Shown: positions 57,201 to 64,000 of the stretch, piece after piece | Layout of the letters: each line of letters starts with the position of its first letter | How positions within the stretch are numbered: the stretch's first letter is position 1 | From: Thalassotalea psychrophila | GTDB taxonomy: Bacteria; Pseudomonadota; Gammaproteobacteria; Enterobacterales; Alteromonadaceae | Assembly: GCF_031583595.1 (NCBI RefSeq) | Contig: NZ_CP134145.1 | Span: 1,984,001-2,048,000, forward strand | DNA: 64,000 nucleotides | Reading direction: 5' to 3' | Notes under the pieces: model-generated | Told to the model about the DNA's origin: nothing | Databases searched by the model: none | What the model saw: only the letters and a program-made list of their open reading frames with translations | Made by a program: the position numbers and the translations under genes

Positions 57201-60125
57201 AGCACCGAGTTTACTACTTATCAGCCATCTGTAATTGAGGGCACAAAGGTACACTTATCCCCAGTAGTAGAGTCTTATGACAGTGTGACTTGTTATACCT
57301 ACTATAGAGCCGGTAGTTGTAAAGATGCGAACTTTGATGCCGCTCGTCACCTGCGTAATGGTACCGCACATATAGAATGGTTACGTTTACAAGAGGGCGC
57401 GAAACGTATTGTTGCCGACGCTGGACCTTATAGTGGTAAAACCCAATTGTTCAAAACGACGATTGCGATGGCAATTGGCCGAGATTTCAACAATAACGGC
57501 TTTATCGACTTTAGAGATGAGGTACTTTGTATTTCAGATGCACAGGGTACGCTGCAAACACTAGATGAAACGCCTGGTACCAATAACTTTTGTTCAATTA
57601 CAAACCCTATTGCCGGGGATTACTGGGTGATTTATCAAAATTCAGTGGCGCATGGAATTGCTAGCGTTGAATATTATTTTGATCAATTGGCTGTTGATAC
57701 CACATTATTCACTACTGTAATTGATGATACTGAAGCGACTAATATCAACGTTTCTGCTAGTGGTGATGATGTGGTTGTCGACTGGCAATTACATATGGAA
57801 CCTGGTGAGCGTGTATATTCAGCCTTTAAAGCTGCGGGTAATAACAAAGTTGTTAATTTAGATATTATTCGCGGTAGAGATGCAGCAGTAGTTAAATTAG
57901 CGTCAAAACCTACAGCAGTGCAAGCTGGCGCAATGATTGATTTAGTCGTTGAGTTTAATGCTAATGAAAGCTTAGCTAATCGTAATGTCGATTTAACGGT
58001 AAATTTACCTAGCGGCTTAACCTTAGTACCTGGATCTATGAGTGATTTTAGCTCACAGTTTGCTGATCTTAACTCGACTGTTTCAGGTAACACTTTAAGC
58101 ATTATCGGCTCACTCGATGATGTTGCCAATGAGCCAAGGGGCTATAACTATAGTACCAATGAAACAGATGCCTTATGTAAAACTCCTGAATTTCCTGGAA
58201 ACGACGGCTCTGGTTTTGCCTATTTAGGCCTAACGCCAATTACCGGTGGTGCCTTGCCAATTGAAGATGGGCAAAAGCCTTACTTAAATGGAGAGCAATT
58301 AACTGCAGGCCTTACCGGTTACGGTAGAAAACGAATCGAAGGCGAAGTCTCTTATGAGTCTGACCATGAGTGGGCGGCACGTTTACATAAAGAGCGGTAT
58401 GGTGAATACCTGTTTATGGCTACAGAAGACAAAGATGGTCAACGGTATCTTGACGATAGGGAGGTACCAATATCGGTTACTGAATTATTTGCCAACAGTG
58501 ATAACCCAACGCCATGGATTTCATTTTATGAAAACGGTGATTTTCAACGAGGTGATTGGCTCTATGTCTATAATAATGGCCTAATGGCATTAAACGCCCA
58601 GTATAGTGCTGCGCCTTTATTACCGACCAATTCTACAGCATCAATGATGCCGTTTGATATGCCTTATTTGAAAAATACCACGGCAATGTTTATATCGCCG
58701 CTTTGGCGTGCAAGTGGTGATACCAGCGCCGGATTTGTTACGCCATTTGTACCTGTAGCGACTAAAACCCATGATGTTTCAGGGATTAGTGTTGGTACCA
58801 TAGGTTCAAAAGTTGTCGTTAACTATGATAATGCTTATACGGGCTGGCGCGGCGGTTGTCGTAACTATGCACTAGAGAAAAATGAACAATATGGTGATAG
58901 TAATGGGTGGGCAAGAATGTGTGATGCGAACGATGGTTCTCGTATCCATTGGAATGATATTACTCAAGAAAACACTCAGTTTCGTGGGCAAGACAATTAC
59001 GATATGCAAGTGTTTATGGAAACAGGTCCGGCAAAACATCGTCCAGGTCAATATGAAATAATTATGGCTTATGATGATATTATTCGTAAAATCACCGATA
59101 AAGATGATGTGTTTGGTGATGATGAAATTCCATACAGTAATTGGCAATTTACTGGTAGTGCAGGTTTCCGAGGTGCTCGTGGTTATGGTAATGCCTATTC
59201 TGGTTTCTATTACGGTGAGAGTCACTTTGTTGCGGGCCCTAATACCAATACCAAGACTGCTGTATATGACAAAATTAAAAATGATTTAGTCGTCTGCTTC
59301 GATTACTTCGGTCCAGAAGCTGGTAAAGCTAGTGTTAGCTTTAAAGCAATAGTTGACCCTTCTGTTGATATTGATGAGCAATTGGAGATTGCCCTGCACA
59401 ACGATACCACTAATTTTGTTGTTGCCAACACCACTACATTAACCGTTAAGGGTTCATTATCGGTAGAGCAGTTACCAAACATTTTTGTCTATGAAGATGC
59501 TGGTGTTAAATCGGTTAGTACGTCACTTTTTTCTCAAACGGTTAACGTAACTGCTACATCAACGGATGAAAACGTAATGGTAGATGTGGATACATCAGGT
59601 GAGTTTGTCGTATTACACATTAGCACTACACAAGATTACTTTACTACCGCATCTGCCCTGATCAAATTGTTCGCGGTTGAAATTAATGATAGCCGCAATT
59701 CAATCATGTCAAGCTTTGAAGTTGACGTGCGTTCAATTAATGATGCGCCGAACATTAGAACGGATTTTTCTGAAATTACCATCACCACCGAAGAGAATGT
59801 GATTTTAGAAAGTTTAGCAAGTGATTTGGAAACTCGAGATCAAAATATTACGTATTTATGGTCGGGTGTACAAATTGATGAGCAACCAGACAACTATCGT
59901 AAAACTACCGATGCTTCGCTTAATGTCCACAGCTTGCCTGTAGGTGAGCATGCATTCACCATAACCGTTAACGATGGTGAATTATCGGTAAGCAAAGTGT
60001 TTTATGTTACCGCAGTTGAACCCGATGCAATCGCAAATCCTGCAGATAAAAACGAAAATGGTGCAGCAGTTTTGTGGCTGTTTATGTTGATTGGTTGGGG
60101 AATTTACTTACGACGTCGTCAATAA
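54294..60125 (+). CDS. Giant secreted S8 subtilase 3 with GlyGly-CTERM-like tail
   Basis: A 1943-residue exoprotease starting with TTG at 54294 (GGAG 6 bases upstream), which gives a clean signal peptide of about 23 residues. The ATG at 54282 overlaps the ribosome-binding site. An I9 propeptide spans about 70-185. The triad is Asp230 (VGVLDTGI), His316 (GHGSHVAGIIAG) and Ser725 (SGASTATAYVTG). The usual Pro-His after the Ser motif is Ala-Tyr, so the pocket may differ. A PA-type insert lies near 520-630. More than 1100 residues of beta domains follow, including a nidogen-like stretch. The tail is NGAAVLWLFMLIGWGIYL then RRRQ, a good rhombosortase target. A metalloprotease gene follows at 82 bases. 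Confidence 0.9.
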   Translation: MKFNQKFISSITAFYATAISAAASDISNDVVVPIKPNAYQFNAKNMADKDHSVSNSGTVNSIITRNLSKVDKFNYQAELTGINTYLVILVDKAAPHFETLKDQSTGIAGKGSSGEKKLSEKALSSKINYVNYLKDSHLNVVKYAKELGIELKIRNQFANAVNGFSVELSQDDAASLSKLDSVARVSLLGRSQLQSYAGPKDIGADKVWSGETYRTTTKYKGEGIVVGVLDTGINTDHVAFDDSGEYFNNLDGVQFVGECLDSAQASRCNNKLIGIRTYSEINDKIFGGADGTSGFTTYNDPNGEFSLQKGEDYHGHGSHVAGIIAGNVVNDVKFHFREPKVLASTGIAIENSSFDVSGVAPHAQIISYQVCDPKRNEDSCLDEAIIKAVDDAIIDGVDVLNFSISKVSGALALPWVNPVEMAFLNAHQANIFVAASVGHGDNYKLDLDEDAGNGDHPSPWLMSVGAVFKSSTHTVSAHVGDISGGDPITVPLYRNADGLMEAISAYGAVTAYSGEPVTGNVVVAESKVDMTALSNEQQYALAHCLDLPANIFSANEIAVCLADEYGNALETGLTPVQTYTLMGEQVENAGAGAMIIVNDSVTPMNIPVAYSNGFAGTFMYSTSSGDPEDDSKRINLFYQWAKRSAELTQDIIATINPITVPELPSLSGMVYEKNTSIGPGKGVDSGYLLPSVVAPGVSVLAPYADERPFDVYGNASSWMTLSGASTATAYVTGAAALVKQAQPTWSVSEINSALIMTASQVLHSQTSKNGLPDAYTVGNGLINVSDAINAGFVMHEQVANFEKADQNHPEAIPFADLNLAAAIHALCFSSCEMKRTIKATQAGSWRIESKLNYASAQMTITPEEFTFENAGDEVELTIKFDVIEESMRWGIGYSDWSDLPEDFTDFNNNQDSMTEGNVRFIPDNRDIPEANWQVVVRTKLDVENDYQAITVDSNQGKKKLPNTSTTDFASTEFTTYQPSVIEGTKVHLSPVVESYDSVTCYTYYRAGSCKDANFDAARHLRNGTAHIEWLRLQEGAKRIVADAGPYSGKTQLFKTTIAMAIGRDFNNNGFIDFRDEVLCISDAQGTLQTLDETPGTNNFCSITNPIAGDYWVIYQNSVAHGIASVEYYFDQLAVDTTLFTTVIDDTEATNINVSASGDDVVVDWQLHMEPGERVYSAFKAAGNNKVVNLDIIRGRDAAVVKLASKPTAVQAGAMIDLVVEFNANESLANRNVDLTVNLPSGLTLVPGSMSDFSSQFADLNSTVSGNTLSIIGSLDDVANEPRGYNYSTNETDALCKTPEFPGNDGSGFAYLGLTPITGGALPIEDGQKPYLNGEQLTAGLTGYGRKRIEGEVSYESDHEWAARLHKERYGEYLFMATEDKDGQRYLDDREVPISVTELFANSDNPTPWISFYENGDFQRGDWLYVYNNGLMALNAQYSAAPLLPTNSTASMMPFDMPYLKNTTAMFISPLWRASGDTSAGFVTPFVPVATKTHDVSGISVGTIGSKVVVNYDNAYTGWRGGCRNYALEKNEQYGDSNGWARMCDANDGSRIHWNDITQENTQFRGQDNYDMQVFMETGPAKHRPGQYEIIMAYDDIIRKITDKDDVFGDDEIPYSNWQFTGSAGFRGARGYGNAYSGFYYGESHFVAGPNTNTKTAVYDKIKNDLVVCFDYFGPEAGKASVSFKAIVDPSVDIDEQLEIALHNDTTNFVVANTTTLTVKGSLSVEQLPNIFVYEDAGVKSVSTSLFSQTVNVTATSTDENVMVDVDTSGEFVVLHISTTQDYFTTASALIKLFAVEINDSRNSIMSSFEVDVRSINDAPNIRTDFSEITITTEENVILESLASDLETRDQNITYLWSGVQIDEQPDNYRKTTDASLNVHSLPVGEHAFTITVNDGELSVSKVFYVTAVEPDAIANPADKNENGAAVLWLFMLIGWGIYLRRRQ

Positions 60126-60132
60126 CGTTAGC

Positions 60133-60162
60133 TCGCCTTTACGCTTGTTAGGGTAAAGGCGA
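60133..60162 (+). terminator. Hairpin between subtilase 3 and the M36 protease gene
   Basis: TCGCCTTTAC-10-base loop-GTAAAGGCGA, followed by CTCTCGTTTTCTTCTTTT. The perfect 10-bp stem with a T-rich tail may partly terminate transcription before the next gene. Confidence 0.55.
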
Positions 60163-60207
60163 CTCTCGTTTTCTTCTTTTCGTAAGTAGTATTCAATAGG
60201 AAAAAAA

Positions 60208-63200
60208 ATGAAAAAATTTAATATTGCCGTTATGGCGGCAGCAGTGAGCTTTTCGTTATCACTTACTGCGCAAGCTACTGAAGTTAAACATAATTTTAGC
60301 TCAGCTGTGACTCTTACCGCCAATGGTAGCAGTCATGCGATAAAAACTTATAATACTAATGTGCAAACTCGCTTTGCCGCAGCAAAAAACTCTGCCCGTG
60401 TTGCCAATAGGGTAATGGCAAATCAGTACAATGAAGATTTAGGTGTAACCAGCATTAATTGGATGAGTAAGTCGCAAATAACTGCGGCGAAACCAAACCA
60501 GGTACTAGCGCGTAAAGCTCAAATTGAAATGGCTGGTAAAAGCTATTTAACACAAGTGGCTAACAAGCACGGCTTTGTTAATAATAAAGCCTCACAGGCG
60601 ACACTAAAACAAGTTCATGACTTAGGTCGTGGGGCAATTGTTGCGAAGTATCAACAAACCGTGAACGGTGTGGAAGTATTTGGCTCGCAAATAAATGTGG
60701 TGATGAACCAAGGTTTAGCAGGCGTTGCCAGTACCGGTCATTTTGCCCCTGTTACTGCGCAAACGGCGAACAAATCAGCCAATAGTCATGCCGTTGATGC
60801 TCCAACAGCTATTATTACTTCCTATGCTCAAAAAGGTGTTGAGTTATCGCATAGCCAATTAAATTTTGACACTGAACAAAAACAGTATCAAAAATTTACC
60901 ATTGCTAATGAAGCCACTACTGATGTTAATCGCGCAGTAAATGCCGCGAGTAATAAAACCCGTGCTAAATTTATTTATTACCCAAATAATAAATCGGTTA
61001 CCCCCGCATGGATGATAGAAGCGCCATATTATGATGCTGAGCTAGAAACAGAGCAATTGGTCGGTTATATTATTGCCGCCGATTCAGGCAAAGTCTTGTT
61101 TGAACAAAAAATGTCGGCAGATCATGCCTATAAATATAACGTTTATGCCGATGACACTATCCCGTATCGTCCGTTTGACTCGCCTTCAGCTGTTGAAACT
61201 ACACCATTCCCGTATGGTATTGATCCAACAACATTAGCGTTTTCTCGCCTAAAAAGTAACGAAATCATTATTGAGAATGCCGGATTAAGCACTAATGATC
61301 CGTGGATGCCTGCAAATGCCGAATTTGCTGAAGGTAATAATGCCTTTGTTTATGCTGATATCAATACCCCTGAAGGTTTTCAGCAACCTGAAGAGGGAAA
61401 ATTAGGTGATTATAAATTAGACGTATCAGCGCCAGGTTCATTTAATTATCAATACAATTACAATGCAGATTTACTGGATGAGAAAAATGTAAAAGCGGGT
61501 TTAACGCAAATGTTTTTCACTTTAAACTTTTTACATGATTGGTTTTACGACAGTGGTTTTGATGAAGCGGCAGGTAATGCGCAAAAAGATAACTATGGTC
61601 GTGGTGGTTTAGGTTTAGACCCAATTGAAGCCCGTATCGAATTATCAAGCCAAAACAACGCCAGTATGCGCACCCCTGCAGACGGTGAAAGCCCATTAAT
61701 GCGTATGTATAGTTGGGGTAAGTTCGAAATGCAATTTCGTGTAAATGGTTTAATTGAACATACCACTGATGAGCAATACCATGAATATGCTGAGTATGGT
61801 CGTGCTGTATTTGGTAAAACCAGTTTTGATTTACCGGAAATTGCCGAAGAAGGTGAAGAGCAAGGTGAAGCAATTATTGCCATCGCGCAAGATAACAATG
61901 GTGTTTCATTAGATTTGTGTGAAGAAGCGACAAACTCAGCAGAGCTTGCTGGCAAAGTAGCAATATTACAGCGTGGAGCGTGTTCATTTGCGCAAAAAGC
62001 TGAAAATGCACTTGATGCTGGCGCAATTGGTTACATTGTTACTAATCATTTGGCCGCAGGTGAACGTAACCTCGAAGGGCTAACTGGCGGTTACTTAAAT
62101 ATGGGCTTAGAGCCTGGTGCCGATGCTTCTCACATTACTATACCTGGTTTGTTTTTATCCAAAGAAAATGGTCAGGAGATCTATGATGCTATTTCTGCCG
62201 GTAAAACTGTGAAAGTTGTTGATACCTTTATTCATACTGACCGAGAGCATTCTGCATTAGATAACCACATTGTTTCACATGAGTGGGGACACTATGTTAC
62301 TAACCGTTTAATTTTTGATGGTTGGGGATTGTTCCAATGGCAATCGGCGGCACTGGGTGAAGGCTGGGGCGACTTTGTTGCGCTAATGATGGCACTACGT
62401 GAAGAAGACAGAGCACAATTTGGTAATGAATTCTTAGAAGGTATTTACCCAATTACAACGTATGTTGGTCGTACCCTTATGGGCATGGAAGGAATGGGCT
62501 ACGGTATTCGTCGTTTTCCTTACAGTACCAATTTAGATGTTAACCCGTTAACTTTAGGTATGGTCTCTAATAGTGCAGTACTACCGATAAAAACGGGGCC
62601 TTTCTACGAAGTGCCACCGCCACCTAATGAAATTCATGCCGCAGGTGAAGTTTGGTCTGTAGCGTTATGGGAAGTGTATATTGCTCTTCATAACGAACGT
62701 AGTGATTTAACTTTTGATGAAGTAGAAAAACGCATGCGTGATTACTTTATCGCCAGTTTGAAAATCACACCATTTTGGACTAATTTCCTTGAAGCTCGTG
62801 ACGCGATGCTTATCGTTATGGCAGCAACGGATCCTACTGATTTTGACATAGCGTTACGCGCATTTGCCAAACGTGGTTGGGGTTTAGATGCCAAAGCACC
62901 AGAGCGTAGCAGCTATTTCTTTGAAGGTGTGCGCGAAGGTTTTGAAACACAGTACCCAGCGTTTCAGGTCTCTAACATTACTGCAGATTATCAGTATGTA
63001 AGTGAAACTGGTGCCTATTGTGATGCTGATGAGTCGTTAGATGTTGGTGAAACTATGCAAGTGTATTTGCACCTTACTGACTACGGTACTCAGCCTATCA
63101 CTGGCGCAAAAGCTATTGTTAATTCAATCACTGATTTAACCGTAACCGTAAATGGCGAAGCGACTATCAATAATGAAGTTCCGGTTTCTTTTGATGGTAA

Positions 63201-64000
63201 CTTTGGTGAAGTTAAAATATTCCCGTTTGAAATTACCTTAAATGAAGCGTTTGATATGTCGACCATTCGTTTAGATATTTCATTTGATGATGGCGGTGCT
63301 GATGCACTGGTACCTTCTTACGGCTCAGCCTGGATTTCATCGCAATACGATACTGCACCACATTCGCGTGCGATTGATAATGTGGAAGATATTTATGCTT
63401 CAGCCCATGACTGGCGCATTGAAAATGAAGTTCAAAATGGCTTTGGTGTAGGTACGGTAATTACGCCTTGGTTATTTGATAACTATCAAGCATCTGAAGC
63501 GTTAAATGTACCACAAGGGCAAATGTGGTGGGGCTATGCTAACGATGTTCGTGCCTTAACTGCCGTTGTTACTCCTGAAGTGACAGTTGCTGAAGCTGGT
63601 GAATTTAGTGTTGAGTTTTTCCACATTTTTGAATTTGAGCAAAGTGAGCAATTATTTGGCCCAACTGAAGCAGAAGCTGAATTAGTGACGGAAAACTGGG
63701 ATGGCGGCGCTGTTGAAATTAGTATTGATGGCGGCCAGTGGCAAGACATTATGTCGGTAAGTGGTTTAGATATGACGCCCACTTATAACGGTGTGGTATT
63801 GCATAAATATAGTGTTGAAGAAGCACAACATTTCAATCCATTAGGTGGTCGTGCTGCGTTTGTTGGTTCAACTGGCGTTGAAGGTCAGCAGGTTAAAATT
63901 ACTGTACCAGACGGAGTATTAAACGGTAAAACAGTAAAACTGCGCTTTGCTGTGGGCACTGATGATAATACTGCGACATTGGGTTGGTTATTAGATGACG
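60208..64000 (+). CDS. M36 (fungalysin-type) secreted metalloprotease, C terminus beyond the window
   Basis: An open frame of 1264 codons to the window end. Signal peptide (about 1-24, ending LTAQA), then a FTP/PepSY-like propeptide to about 310. The M36 catalytic domain shows LNFLHDWFYDSGFDE, the zinc site HEWGH (His691, Glu692, His695) and the third ligand Glu718 in GEGWGDF. A PA domain is inserted before the zinc site (about 545-680; ILQRGACSFAQKA). Beta domains follow after about 910. AGGAAAAAAA precedes the ATG. The C-terminal end, and so any GlyGly-CTERM signal, cannot be seen. It lies 82 bases after the subtilase gene and probably forms an exoprotease pair with it. Confidence 0.93.
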   Translation, partial: MKKFNIAVMAAAVSFSLSLTAQATEVKHNFSSAVTLTANGSSHAIKTYNTNVQTRFAAAKNSARVANRVMANQYNEDLGVTSINWMSKSQITAAKPNQVLARKAQIEMAGKSYLTQVANKHGFVNNKASQATLKQVHDLGRGAIVAKYQQTVNGVEVFGSQINVVMNQGLAGVASTGHFAPVTAQTANKSANSHAVDAPTAIITSYAQKGVELSHSQLNFDTEQKQYQKFTIANEATTDVNRAVNAASNKTRAKFIYYPNNKSVTPAWMIEAPYYDAELETEQLVGYIIAADSGKVLFEQKMSADHAYKYNVYADDTIPYRPFDSPSAVETTPFPYGIDPTTLAFSRLKSNEIIIENAGLSTNDPWMPANAEFAEGNNAFVYADINTPEGFQQPEEGKLGDYKLDVSAPGSFNYQYNYNADLLDEKNVKAGLTQMFFTLNFLHDWFYDSGFDEAAGNAQKDNYGRGGLGLDPIEARIELSSQNNASMRTPADGESPLMRMYSWGKFEMQFRVNGLIEHTTDEQYHEYAEYGRAVFGKTSFDLPEIAEEGEEQGEAIIAIAQDNNGVSLDLCEEATNSAELAGKVAILQRGACSFAQKAENALDAGAIGYIVTNHLAAGERNLEGLTGGYLNMGLEPGADASHITIPGLFLSKENGQEIYDAISAGKTVKVVDTFIHTDREHSALDNHIVSHEWGHYVTNRLIFDGWGLFQWQSAALGEGWGDFVALMMALREEDRAQFGNEFLEGIYPITTYVGRTLMGMEGMGYGIRRFPYSTNLDVNPLTLGMVSNSAVLPIKTGPFYEVPPPPNEIHAAGEVWSVALWEVYIALHNERSDLTFDEVEKRMRDYFIASLKITPFWTNFLEARDAMLIVMAATDPTDFDIALRAFAKRGWGLDAKAPERSSYFFEGVREGFETQYPAFQVSNITADYQYVSETGAYCDADESLDVGETMQVYLHLTDYGTQPITGAKAIVNSITDLTVTVNGEATINNEVPVSFDGNFGEVKIFPFEITLNEAFDMSTIRLDISFDDGGADALVPSYGSAWISSQYDTAPHSRAIDNVEDIYASAHDWRIENEVQNGFGVGTVITPWLFDNYQASEALNVPQGQMWWGYANDVRALTAVVTPEVTVAEAGEFSVEFFHIFEFEQSEQLFGPTEAEAELVTENWDGGAVEISIDGGQWQDIMSVSGLDMTPTYNGVVLHKYSVEEAQHFNPLGGRAAFVGSTGVEGQQVKITVPDGVLNGKTVKLRFAVGTDDNTATLGWLLDD

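Overview
The window is AT-rich chromosomal DNA of a marine gammaproteobacterium, most likely in the Colwelliaceae (Colwellia/Thalassotalea-like) of the Alteromonadales. The evidence is the gene content and protein style: a complete Tol-Pal operon, an E. coli-like CysK, a rhombosortase, very large secreted proteases, TonB receptors, REP-like and MITE-like intergenic repeats, and frequent GTG/TTG starts. The genus is an inference, because no rRNA or other marker gene is present.

Layout. (1) 1-4641: the Tol-Pal envelope operon tolQ(partial)-tolR-tolA-tolB-pal-cpoB. (2) 4789-5422: four identical tRNA-Lys(TTT) genes, with a degenerate fifth copy in fourth place. (3) 5564-6050: a small GIY-YIG nuclease gene bracketed by inverted 28-bp REP-like palindromes. 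(4) 6230-21482: mostly housekeeping and membrane genes. These are an unknown secreted protein, a rhombosortase, a DTW-domain tRNA modifier with a MITE against its start codon, gamma-glutamyltransferase, CysK, a MoxR/VWA/RDD module, RibA, a DUF5916 outer-membrane-like protein, DUF599, GFA and DUF2919 proteins, and a YkvI-like transporter. (5) 21579-27655: an AraC-family regulator, a secreted reprolysin-like metalloprotease, and a membrane-spanning OmpR-type regulator with a TolB-like propeller. (6) 28256-46450: the most distinctive region. It holds a giant subtilisin-like protein whose catalytic triad appears to be lost, an intact subtilase, a TonB-dependent receptor, and two paralogous leucine-rich-repeat lipoproteins. 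(7) 47294-53795: a tiny lipoprotein, two convergent paralogous stalk-like secreted proteins, and a two-gene DUF1566 unit. (8) 54294-64000: a third giant subtilase and an M36 (fungalysin-type) metalloprotease that runs off the window.

How the genes may work together. From about 22.8 kb on, nearly everything is exported. Four large proteins (three S8-type, one reprolysin-type) end in a short small-residue/Gly segment, a hydrophobic helix and basic residues. This matches the GlyGly-CTERM sorting signal, the known substrate class of rhombosortase, which is encoded at 7054-7647. The 28-43 kb cluster reads as one transcription unit: pseudo-protease, protease, TonB receptor and LRR lipoprotein. The pseudo-protease and both LRR lipoproteins seem to share a Cys-containing C-terminal module. 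A plausible but untested reading is a surface protein-binding, cleavage and peptide-uptake machine.
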